Positions 49,579 to 60,054 of a DNA stretch of 64,000 nt are shown here, piece after piece. The notes beneath the pieces are model-generated. The model was not told the DNA's origin and ran no database searches. It saw nothing but the letters and a program-made list of their open reading frames with translations. The position numbers and the translations under genes are program-made. Each line of letters opens with the position of its first letter. Within the stretch, counting starts at the first letter, position 1. Origin of the DNA: Lateolabrax maculatus (taxonomy: Eukaryota; Chordata; Actinopteri; Acropomatiformes; Lateolabracidae); assembly GCA_031216445.1 (NCBI GenBank), contig CM062210.1, forward strand, positions 4,763,501 through 4,827,500. The letters run 5' to 3'.

Positions 49579-52500
49579 TCACTGCAGGTCGTCGTCGTCG
49601 AACAGATCCTCAAAGTCTGCAGGTGTAAAAGAGAGAAAGAATACAAGATGAAAAAGAAAAGAGTTAGAATAAGTCCAGACGTTTCCCAGATCATTCTCAG
49701 CTAATTCTGCTATTCATAATGATTGTGGGCACCTTCATCCAGTTTGTCTTTTTGCTTTGTTTGATGCATGCGTGCCATAAAGACATGGTACCTGTTGCAA
49801 AAAAGTACTGAAATGTATATGTACAATTGCTGAATCAGTTTTCAGCACTGCAACGTTTTGACATGAGAAAAGACTAAAGAGACGTTCGGGTATCTCAATT
49901 TCTTGAGACACGCTTGATGGAAACTGGTTCTGACTGGATTTCGCTGTTTAGGAAAGACAAGATAGCTAAGAGGAGCCGTAAACGCCCCTTTTTATGACCT
50001 TGTTCTCCTGGCAGCTTGGGTAAAACTAAGCTGGTGGGGAGGGACTCTGTGCTGCATCGGATGTCTCTGTCCTGATACACTGTATTTACAAGCTCTGGTG
50101 ATTAGAGCTGAAACTATTAGTCGCTTAATAGATTACTCTACTGAGAGAAAATGTAATTATCTATCAACTACTGATTGATCATTTGAAGTAATTTTTTTTT
50201 AAGCAAAATGCAAAAGCTTCTCAAAGGGCTGGTTTTCAATCTCTTCTGTGATTTTTAAACTAAAATATCAATTAATTAAGAAAATAATGTAATGATAAAA
50301 TAACCTTTACTTGCAGCCCTACAGGGGATCAGGTCTGGAGTTTTTTCATGCCCAGACTTTTACACTTTGATAAGAACGCCGTGCACGACTCTTCCTGCCC
50401 TGCGACTGCATTTTTCCAGCGTTCACCTCATGTCTTTTTTTGTATTTCAACACTGGCACACCAAAGGGGATGTGGTCGGCCCGGACTGGCTGCCCATCAG
50501 CTTGAAGCTACAGTTTTGTCCACTATTGTCTTGAGTTGGGAGGTCACTAAAAACACTCACATGTTAAATGTTTGCTTCTGGGTGTTATCGTCCCTCTAAT
50601 CAGGGGGGAGTTTTCCCAAAATGGCCGGATGAAAGATCGCTGCCACATCCCAACATTTACAAACTGTATGTGGAAATCTGTTTGATGTGACCGCAACTGC
50701 GACCAAAACTGTTTATTCCGACATATAATTTGAATTGCAAAAGCATGAAATCTTCAAAACAGTCCAGAATGTTTCTTTAATTTTCTTTTTATCTTTGGTC
50801 ACCAATTGCGATGCGTCTGTCCCGGTCCTGTGTGATTTATTTGTGATGACCAACCAGTTAAGTGATCTGTGCCCGATCCAGACTCTCCTTCAAGCCACAG
50901 ACACACATTACTTTGATCACTGACATCTGTGAGTTTGTGGTTGATGTGAATTGTACTGTGACCTTTGGAGCTGAATGTCTTGTGTGAGCATTTGTTACAG
51001 GCTGTATCCAACATGCAGTGACTGTTGAAATATGAAATATAATGGAATATTCCTTGAGGGTTTTTCAGAATGAGATAGAAGTCGTTTGCAGCCATTTATT
51101 AAGGCTGTATAGTAAAAATGTATTCATATATATGTATTTATTTATTTATTTACATAAAGCTGCTAAAATGTCCATAGGCTGAAACGGATTTGGCACACCA
51201 GGACTGAGAAACTCCTTCTTTCATGTGTCTGTGGTTTCCTATGTTTTGCCTAATAAGGGACAGGCAACGAATAAACAGCTTGCCCCTTGGCTACCCATAA
51301 CCCCTTGCAACTTTTAACACAACCCACTACAGCACCAGGGAATTGTAGACTTCTTCTTTGTACCTTATTCTCACAACGTGATCTAAAAATGCTCATGTTT
51401 CACAGTGTTTGCTTGACTTTTTTTTTTTTTTTCCTAAGCGATTCATTACACTTCAAACCATTAAGTTGCATCATTTTGGACACTTACTGTATGTCAGTCT
51501 GATCATGGGTACTAACTGTGTCTATTTCTGACTGAAACACCACATTACAATACTTTGAGTGCATTCATCACCAGCATGAAGGGTCCTTAAGGGACTCAAA
51601 TCCCCGTTGGTGCCACAAGCGAGGACGTGCTGTACATGAGAAATCACCGAATGGCAGTTTTTTGAGTGTTAACAACCCAAGTGATCTAAAGGAGTGTGTA
51701 TGTGTGTGTGTGTTTAAAGCAGCTGACTGGCGAGGTGTCCCGCTGAGTTTCAGTCTGACAGAAGCTATAAACTCACTTTAACATCCTCCTCTTCTCTGCT
51801 CCTTTCCTCTCATTCCCTTCTTTTTAACAATCAGCTCTTTTCTTTCTAGGTCATGTGCTGCCGAGCCAAAAGTGTTTCGCCTGCAGCCGACGCTGCAAGA
51901 CGGAAAACAGATTAGCTTGGTGTTTCTGTGCGTGTGTGTGTGACTGCTCACACATAAACTGGTGTTTACAGGGGAACAACAGGATTTTTGAGGGTTAATT
52001 TGAGAGGACAAATGTGGTTATGGCAAGAAACTGGATAATGTGCTTGTGTTAAAACTCCAGTTTCCACGCAGTTTGACAATAATCCCGTCTGTCCTCTTTA
52101 ACCCTTAATATTACTGAAAAGATACTGGAATATTTTCAGTGCAAACTGTCACTGTGATGTGATGCTGCCACTTTAAAGACTTAATAGCTGTAGCTTTCTT
52201 ACTTTTATTGTGTACATGTGTTTTCACAGTTGACTCATGTGTTTCATATGACAGTTTTCTTCAGTTTAAATTTGACTTTAAATCACGTTAATTCCTTAAT
52301 CATTATAAGGAATTAGGTTTCTCGTTTACATGATGTTACAGATGTAACATTACTACCAAAAAAAAACAGGAACGTTCAGATAAATTAATATTAAATGCAT
52401 TTAAACACAGCCATTAATGTCTAAAATCCCTACAAGTGTGGGTAAAAAGCAAGAGGAGATGAAAACAAATCATAAAAGGTCAACTTGCTTCAGTTACCCA

Positions 52501-52785
52501 CACTTGTAAAAGGACACTAGAGGGGTTTTACTTCTACACCTCCACACTTTTCTATCAGATATGACTCTTAAAGTTTGTTGTATCTCGCTACACGGCTTCG
52601 GTCCTTTTAGTTTCTTTGTTGAGACTGGTTGTCACTCTGCACAAAGGAAAACTTTTGGCTTACCATTAAAGAAATCAGAGTGCACCGCTTTTTCATTGGC
52701 TGCCAGGTCCATCAGCAGGCCGCTGCTGCCTCCTGCCTGTTAACACACAGCAGTGCAGCCAGTTTAATGGTGTTGGCAGATCTCT

Positions 52786-52855
<70 letters not shown>

Positions 52856-53664
52856 ACATTACATTCAGTGTAAACAACAGGGATATTATGTCTGTTATCA
52901 TATTGTCATAATACTCTCACAGAATCCAACAATCAACAACGTAACTGGAGAGTGCAGAAGAAAAACATGTTGATAATTTAAAAAGTAGACAAAATATAAG
53001 CTTAAATGTATTTTTTAAATATATATTTAAATATCAACAAACAAAATATGATATTAATATACATTAAGCAACACAGCAGTATATAATTATAAAATGATCC
53101 CCACTTTTACCATCTGCAACATTAAAGTGCTACATACATTAATCTATTAATTATTATAACATAATAATATACATTATTCTGCATAATAGGTATTTTTACT
53201 TTTGGAGCTTTAACTACATGTTTATGAAACACTTTTGTAATTTTACTTACCTATAAATAAAATGTTGAATTCAGTTCTTTTACTACTTTACTTACACGTT
53301 TTAAACGCTTTAAAAAGTCTGAAAGACAAATTAATTCATTATGATTACAATAAAGCAGGGCCTGTCCCCTTTTCAGACAGTTTCCCTGGTTCCTCTGCAC
53401 AACACCTGACGTATTTAACACTAAAACAAAATAAAAACAACCTCAACAACGTTATTTTGTTGTAAATCTGTTTTTAAAACCTCACAAAAGGTCTGAAAAG
53501 CTGCAAATCCATCACGACTCCGACGCTCCTGAGCCGGCTCGTTCACCAGCTACTTCTGGCGGATATTTTTGGTATTTTTTGCTCCAAATGAGTCGACCCA
53601 CCTCGTCCAGGTCCACGTAGGGTCCGGCTCCCTCGGGAAACATCTCGTCCACCGCGGGTTTCAT
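49579..53664 (-). CDS. cops9: COP9 signalosome complex subunit 9
   Basis: Smallest subunit of the nuclear/cytosolic COP9 signalosome, which removes Nedd8 from cullins and so controls ubiquitin ligases; CSN9/CSNAP (formerly MYEOV2) tunes its activity. Three coding exons on the minus strand: 53664-53602 (MKPAVDEMFPEGAGPYVDLD then E), 52736-52664 (AGGSSGLLMDLAANEKAV then HSDFFN, plus one base) and 49616-49579 (FEDLFDDDDLQ stop). All junctions are GT-AG. The 174 nt give 57 aa, the same length as the human protein. The acidic FEDLFDDDD C-terminus is the family hallmark. The start is fixed by the conserved MKPAVDEMFPEG N-terminus. Intron 2 (3 kb) contains a common MITE. The same-strand neighbour upstream is otos, as I recall for human chromosome 2q37. 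Confidence 0.97.
50098..50325. mobile_element. Common teleost MITE ('GCTGCAACTA' ends) in cops9 intron 2
   Basis: The left end is TTAGAGCTGAAACTATTAGTCG, and the right end is TTACTTGCAGCCCTACAGG, its imperfect inverse. The interior ATCAATTAATTAAGAAAATAA and CTTCTCAAAGGGCTGG are typical of a repeat abundant in fish introns. Confidence 0.65.
52786..52854. repeat. CA microsatellite in cops9 intron 1
   Basis: About 68 bp of CA, interrupted once by AA. It begins about 50 bp from the exon 2 acceptor, on the intron side. Confidence 0.95.
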
Positions 53665-53852
53665 GGCGTTTTCCGGGTCTGCAGCACTTTTAAAAGGGTG
53701 ATTTGTGTTTGTGGCTGTTTGAGTTTAGCTGCTCGGCACACGGAAACAAAACAAACGTGTGCAACACTGAACTGGGTCCGGGTTGCAACACTGAACTGGG
53801 TCCGGGTCGCAACACCGGCCTGTCACAATCAGTCCGCCAGTCACACGCACTA
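53665..53852 (-). promoter_or_regulatory. cops9 5' flank with duplicated 24-bp unit
   Basis: Less than 200 bp lie between the cops9 start codon and the 3' end of a LINE. Within it GCAACACTGAACTGGGTCCG plus four bases is repeated in tandem at 53761-53784 and 53785-53808, with a partial third copy. A TTTTAAAA box lies about 25-35 bp upstream of the start codon. The start of transcription cannot be fixed from sequence. Confidence 0.45.
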
Positions 53853-54825
53853 CTTTTTCTTCTGCTTCTTTGGGTTTTAACGGCAGCTTGCATCCATGTC
53901 CGCCATCTTCTGGAGTTAGTTCACTCCTACAGTGTCAGAACTGTTAATACTTTCATCATCAGCTCATCTCTACAGTTTCTGGTGCCTGGCAGAGATCACA
54001 TAAACCGGTTGGATGCTTCCCTCAGGTCATGACTGTCTCTTGTTTTCTATTTCCTCCACTACTTCTCACAATACCAACTTTATTTTGAATTGAATGTAAG
54101 TGTCTTCCTCTTGTCTCCTGATCCCAGTGCTGCTGCCACTCTTTATTGATTTCCATTTGTACAATGCCCTTTCCTTCTGATTTTTAAAGATGAATATGTT
54201 TATCTATGATTCCTTTTTTAATAACTTCTTTGGCTGATTTGTCCACTTTTTCATTTCCCACTATGCCTGTATGAGCAGGAACCCAGATTAATACGACCTC
54301 AGCACCTAGTTTCCTCATTCTTGTGTGTATTTATATTATTTCAAAGGTTAAATCCTGACGATTACTAAGCGTACCTGGCATGAGACTGTACAGAGACTGA
54401 ATCACTACAGACTAAGACTTCCTTTGGTTTGTTTTGTTCAAAGCCATCAGGACGGAGTACAGCTCAACTGTAAATACACTTAGGCAATTTCAGGTCCGTC
54501 ATCTACTGATTTTTGTTAATTTTAGCGAGTCGATTTTCTTTACTCCCCCCTCTCCTTCGAACCGTACCACAACATTAAGCAATCTTGGGTGTTTCTCCTC
54601 ACCTCCTCTCCCCTCACTCTTTCTTCCACCTGAACCAGCTGCTTCCTTTTTCTTTCTCTTACGGCCAGATGCCTTCATGGATCTACTCCCCCTCACCACA
54701 TTCTCCCACTCACTCTCCCTCCTCTCATCACTACGCTCTCCATCTTCCTCACTAAACTCCATGCTGTTGCTGTCAACATCTGTCTCCCGCCCTGCCATCT
54801 CTGCACACGCAGTGAAAAAAAGAAA
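53853..54825 (-). mobile_element. Internally deleted RNase H-bearing LINE
   Basis: On the minus strand, an ORF1-like start (MAGRETDVDSNSMEFSEEDG at 54798, then RKRKKKEAAGSGGRKSEGRG, ending VVVRFEGEGGVKKIDSLKLT) is joined near 54505 directly to an RNase H-like domain. That domain reads SVFTVELYSVLMALN, then MRKLGAEVVLIWVPAHTGI and GNEKVDKSAKE, then HPTGLCDLCQAPETVE-type C-terminal remnants with stops. The 3' UTR and a GAAGAA-rich tail end near 53853. Most of ORF1, the endonuclease and the reverse transcriptase are missing. The architecture fits I/Nimb-like or related fish non-LTR elements. It is non-functional. Confidence 0.78.
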
Positions 54826-54902
54826 ATGTATATGAAATGTAATAGTTTTTTTTCTTAACAATTAAGGAAATTAATATAATATAAATAATCTACATATCAT
54901 TT

Positions 54903-55200
54903 CAGTGGTCGAAGGAGTATTCCGATCTTTTACTCAATACAATAGTGTAAAAATACTCCATTACAAGTCTTATTTAAATTCTACTTAAGTAAAACTAAAA
55001 TATACTTACAGTATTAAAAGTGAAAGTACTCATCCTGCAGTAAAATGTCCCCCATGGCTTATTTAGTATTATATATGACATAATTATATTGTTAATGAGG
55101 CATTAATGTATAAGAAGCATTTTATTGTTGTATATGCTTGAGTACCTAGGGGTCATGAAATGATTAATGGCCTTTATAATAGCTGTATATTTAAAAAGAA
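54903..55200. mobile_element. MITE with CAGTGGTCGAAGGAGTATTC end
   Basis: The left terminus CAGTGGTCGAAGGAGTATTC and AAGTGAAAGTACTCATCCTG with GCAGTAAAATGTCCC are diagnostic of the CAGTGGTGGAA family. The right terminus is not found. Confidence 0.6.
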
Positions 55201-55374
55201 TAAAAGTAATTTATACACTTATTTTGTAATTGTGAATTTTAACAGAATTTTCTTGTATGTACTAGAAAAGTATTTAAAAGGAAAAGGGAAAAGAAGATGG
55301 AGAAGAATTTAAGTAAAAAGAGAAAAAGAAAAATTAAGTCATTTTATAGACATTATTACATATTTGGAAAATGT

Positions 55375-55380
55375 TTTATT
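55375..55380 (-). promoter_or_regulatory. Candidate poly(A) signal of otos
   Basis: AATAAA on the minus strand about 215 bp past the otos stop codon. Confidence 0.5.
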
Positions 55381-55594
55381 TCTGGCACATTACATGAAGA
55401 TATTATACAATCCTACAAGAGGGCTACATACTCTACATTTGTATTCTTTATGTATGGCTACGCTACAAACTGTAATATACTTGCTATGCCATGATCTTCC
55501 TTCACTCATTTAATTTTCTATTTTAATTCCCTCACAATGTTTTCTTCCCTCCCTGCCCCTTTTCTGCACCTCCTGGCTCCTTTCAGCCGCCCCT

Positions 55595-58500
55595 TCAGTG
55601 TTCATGCCCCGCATTGCTCTCATATCCCAGGGTGTCTCCGAGGTGCTGGTGGGCGAAGAAGGCCCGGGCCAACTCGTTAATGTGGTTGTAGGCGCCGATG
55701 GATCTGAAGTATTCAATGTAGTTCCAGAAGTCAGATGTAGAGTAAGGCCAGTAGGGAACAGCCGGTGGTTCATCATATGGCACTAAAAGACACACAGCAG
55801 GTCAGGGAAGGACAGGGGACAATTTAAAGGGTAAAAATACACTCATCATATACTATTACATCACATTCCACATTTGCTGCCCTGAAAAAAACTTGATGAG
55901 TCATTCAAACTTTGCCAATAAGAGAAATATACTGTTGGACATGTAAATGTGCACAGAAAGAGTGCCATTCAAAAACTGGGGATGTTTTTATGTTATACAA
56001 AATATATAATGGCAACTATATACAGCTATAGCGTTGTTTCTGTCGTTTTTTGCCTTTTTTGCTGTTTATATGGTCGTTGTTGTTGTTGTTTTTGTATTTC
56101 ATAGTGTCGATTTTTGTCGTTTTTGTTGTATATAGTGTCTTTTTTTGTAATTTTTGTTGATTATGTCATTTTTGTCGCTTATACTGTCGTTTTTTGTCAT
56201 TTATAGTGTCATTTTAGTTGTTATAGTGTCGTTTTTGGTTGTTTTTTGTCGTTTTTCTTGTTTACAGTGTCGTTTTTAGTTGTTTTTTGTTGTTTTTTGT
56301 CGTTTTTGTTTTTGAATTTCATGGTGTCGTTTTTGTCGATTTTGTTGAAAAGAACGACACTATAAACAAACGACAAACGACACAAAAACGACAAAAAACG
56401 ACAAAGAACGACAAAAACAACAAAAAACGACATTATAAACAACAAAAACGACAAAAAATAACAAAAACGACACTATAAACAACAAAAACGACGAAAAACA
56501 ACAAAAAACTACACTATAAACAACAAAAACGACAAAAAACAACAAAAACGACACTATAAACAACAAAAACCAACAAAAACGACAAAAAAAACAACAAAAA
56601 CGACACTATAAACAACCAAGAACGACAAAAACAACAAAAAACGACACTATAAACAACAAAAAATGACAAAAACCACAAAAAAACAAAAAACAACAAAAAA
56701 CGACACTATAAAGAAAAAAACGACAAAAAATGACACTATAAACAACAAAAAACGACAAAAAAACAACAAAAAACAACAAAAACAACACTATAAACAACAA
56801 AAACAACACTATAAACAACAAAAACGACACTATAAAGAACAAAAAACGACAAAAACGACACTATAAACAACAAAAAAAACAAAAAACAACAAAAACAACA
56901 CTATAAAGAACAAAAACGACAAAAAACGACACTATAAACAACAAAAAACGACAAAAAAACAACAAAAACGACACTATAAACAACAAAAAACGACAAAAAT
57001 GACACTATAAAGAACAAAAAATGACAAAAACGACACTATAAACAACAAAAACGACACTATAAAGAACAAAAAACGACAAAAACGACACTATAAACAACAA
57101 AAACAACAAAAAACAACAAAAACGACACTATAAAGAACAAAAAACGACAAAAACGACACTATAAACAACAAAAACGACAAAAAACGACACTATAAACAAC
57201 AAAAAACAACAAAAAACGACACTATAAACAACAAAAAACGACAAAAAAACAACAAAAACGACACTATAAACAACAAAAAACGACAAAAATGACACTATAA
57301 AGAACAAAAAACGACAAAAACGACACTATAAACAACAAAAAACAAAAAACAACAAAAAACGACACTATAAAGAACAAAAAACGACAAAAACTAAACTATA
57401 AACAACAGAAAACGACAAAAACAACACTATAAACAACAAAAACGACAAAAAACGACACTATAAACAACAAAAAAAACAAAAAACAACAAAAACAACACTA
57501 TAAAGAACAAAAATGACAAAAACAACACTATAAACAACAAAAAACGACAAAAAAACAACAAAAACGACACTATAAAGAACAAAAAACGACAAAAACGACA
57601 TTATAAACAACAAAAACGACAAAAAACGACACTATAAACAACACTATAAACAACAAAAAACGACACTATAAACAACAAAAACGACAAAAAACGACACTAT
57701 AAACAACAAAAAAACGACAAAAAGACAACAAAAACGACACTATAAAGAACAAAAAACGACAAAAACGACACTATAAACAACAAAAACAACAGAAAACAAC
57801 AAAAACGACACTATAAAGAACAAAAAACGACAAAAACGACACTATAAACAACAAAAAACGACAAAAAACAACAAAAAACGACACTATAAAGAACAAAAAA
57901 CAACAAAAACGACACTATAAACATCAAAAACAACAGAAAACAACAAAAACGACACTATAAAGAACAAAAAACGACAAAAACGACACTATAAACAACAAAA
58001 TCGACAAAAAACAACACTATAAACAACAAAAACGACACTATAAAGAAAAAAACGACAAAAACGACACTATAAACAACAAAAACGACAAAAAACGACACTA
58101 TAAACAACAAAAAACGACAAAAAAACAACAAAAATGACACTATAAACAACAAAAACGACTAAAAACGACACTATAAACAACAGAAAACGACAAAAAACGA
58201 CACTATAAACAACAGAAAATGACAAAAAAACAACAAAAACGACACTATAAAGAACAAAAAACGACAAAAACGACACTATAAACAACAAAATTGACAAAAA
58301 ACAACACTATAAACAACAAAAACGACACTATAAAGAAAAAAACGACAAAAACGACACTATAAACAACAAAAACGACAAAAAACGACACTATAAACAACAA
58401 AAAACGACAAAAAAACAACAAAAATGACACTATAAACAACAAAAACGACTAAAAACGACACTATAAACAACAGAAAACGACAAAAAACGACACTATAAAC

Positions 58501-60054
58501 AACAGAAAATGACAAAAAAACAACAAAAACGACACTATAAAGAACAAAAAACGACAAAAACGACATTATAAACAACAAAAACGACAAAAAACAACAAAAA
58601 TGACACTATAAACAACAAAAACGACACTATAAACAACAACAACGACACTATAAACAACAAAAAATGACAAAAAACAACAAAAACGACACTATAAAAAACA
58701 AAAACGACAAAAAACAACAAAAAACGACACTATAAAGAACAAAAAACGACAAAAACGACAATATAAACAACAAAAACGACAAAAAAAACAAAAAACGACA
58801 CTATAAAGAACAAAAAACGTCACTATAAACAACAAAAAACGACATTATAAACAACAAAAACGACAAAAAACAACAAAAATGACACTATAAACAACAAAAA
58901 CGACACTATAAACAACAACAACGACACTATAAACAACAACAACGACACTATAAACAACAAAAAATGACAAAAAACAACAAAAACGACACTATAAAAAACA
59001 AAAACGACAAAAAAACGACACTATAAACAACAGAAAACAACAAAAAACAACAATAAAACAACAAAAAACGACACTATAAAGAACAAAAAACGACAAAAAC
59101 GACACTATAAACAACAAAAACGACAAAAAACAACAAAAAACGACACTATAAAGAACAAAAAACGTCACTATAAACAACAAAAAACGACAAAAACGACACT
59201 ATAAACAACAAAAACGACAAAAAACGACACTATAAACAACAAAAAACGACAAGAAAACAACAAAAAACGACAAAAACGACACTATAAACAACAAAAAATG
59301 ACAAAAACGCTACTATAAACGACAAAAAACGACAAAAACGACATTATAAACTTTTACTTATAATGGAGTATTTTCACAGTGTGGTATTGATACATTTGCT
59401 TAAGTAAATAGTCTGAATACTTCTTCCACCACTACAGGAGAGGAAGTGCAAGAGATGGAAAGCTATTTGTCTATAATATATGAGGTATTTTGTGTTTGTT
59501 GCAAAATATGAAAGCACCTAAAAGAAGAAGTGTTATTTATATACAGTACCTCCCTCTGGAATGACTCTGGCCTCTGTGAGAAGAGAGAGAGAGAAAAAAA
59601 TTAACATTCCCAAGCATTCCATAGCTTCCCAAGTACAAAGACGGGATTCAAGTGAGGAAAAACTGAGCTTTCTCCCTGAGGACTGCAGGATATCTGCTCC
59701 TTCCTCAAATATTATCACTGACCATTTCACACACACACACAGTCTGATGCAGAAGAATTCACCATCGGACAGAGTCCTCTTTGTACACATGCAGTCACCA
59801 AAAACACATGCGCTCCTATAGAAGCAGCACATCTGGGACAATCATACATGATTCACAGCTGTTTTTGCATGCATCAAACTGGGATTTATTACTGGGTTTT
59901 TTACCGTGCAAAGTTCAGTTACAACACAGCAACTGTTGCTTTCAAGGGAATATTAAACATGAAGTATAATTTTCAACAACAAAAAAAAGAGAAACTCACC
60001 ACTGAGATGACAGGCAAAGAAGCAGATAACACTAAGCCAGACCAACCGCTTCAT
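55595..60054 (-). CDS. otos: Otospiralin
   Basis: Small secreted protein known from mammalian cochlear fibrocytes, needed for hearing; its fish role is presumably inner-ear matrix. Three coding exons on the minus strand: 60054-60000 (MKRLVWLSVICFFACHLS plus one base), 59573-59550 (24 nt, EARVIPEG) and 55782-55595 (VPYDEPPAVPYWPYSTSDFW then NYIEYFRSIGAYNHINELAR then AFFAHQHLGDTLGYE to the stop). The 267 nt give 88 aa, against 89 in mammals as I recall. Residues 1-18 form the signal peptide. The PYWPYSTSDFWNY block and the RAFFAH..LG.TLG segment identify the family. Intron 2 is almost entirely a minisatellite, and exon 2 is a 24-nt microexon. A non-coding exon likely precedes the start. The domain also resembles the actinodin domain two genes away. 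Confidence 0.95.
56035..59350. repeat. 3.3-kb AC-rich minisatellite in otos intron 2, with inverted left arm
   Basis: From 56349 to 59350 the plus strand is built from roughly 90 units. Each has a CGACACTATAAACAACAAAA or CGACACTATAAAGAACAAAA core plus variable AACGACAAAA spacers, with a mean period of about 33 bp. From 56035 to 56348 the same motif runs in the opposite orientation (TTTTTGTCG, TATAGTGTCGTTTTT), more diverged, with the switch at TTGAAAAGAACGACACTATA. Larger duplications exist: about 290 bp repeated at 57955 and 58245, and another at about 58592 and 58880. Open frames in it (VVFVVYSVVF-like) are artefacts of the T/G-rich strand. Confidence 0.95.
59345..59434. mobile_element. MITE end bordering the minisatellite
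   Basis: CTTTTACTTATAATGGAGTA ... CACAGTGTGGTATTGATAC ... GAATACTTCTTCCACCACTA is the right end of a CAGTGGTGGAA-type element. Its body is replaced by the minisatellite, which starts at its inner edge. Confidence 0.65.

Noticed and set aside
56221..59180. Many minus-strand open frames of VVFVVYSVVF type
   Set aside because: They are translations of the T/G-rich strand of the minisatellite, with no start context, no domain and repeated copies of one motif.
56349..59350. CRISPR-like repeat array
   Set aside because: Units vary in length, have no unique spacers and lie in a vertebrate intron. It is an imperfect minisatellite.
54903..59434. One composite transposon bounded by CAGTGGTC and CCACCACTA ends, carrying otos exon 3 and the minisatellite
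   Set aside because: The ends are inverted relative to each other, but otos exon 3 is a conserved exon in its proper place and many such MITE ends are scattered here. Two independent insertions are simpler.
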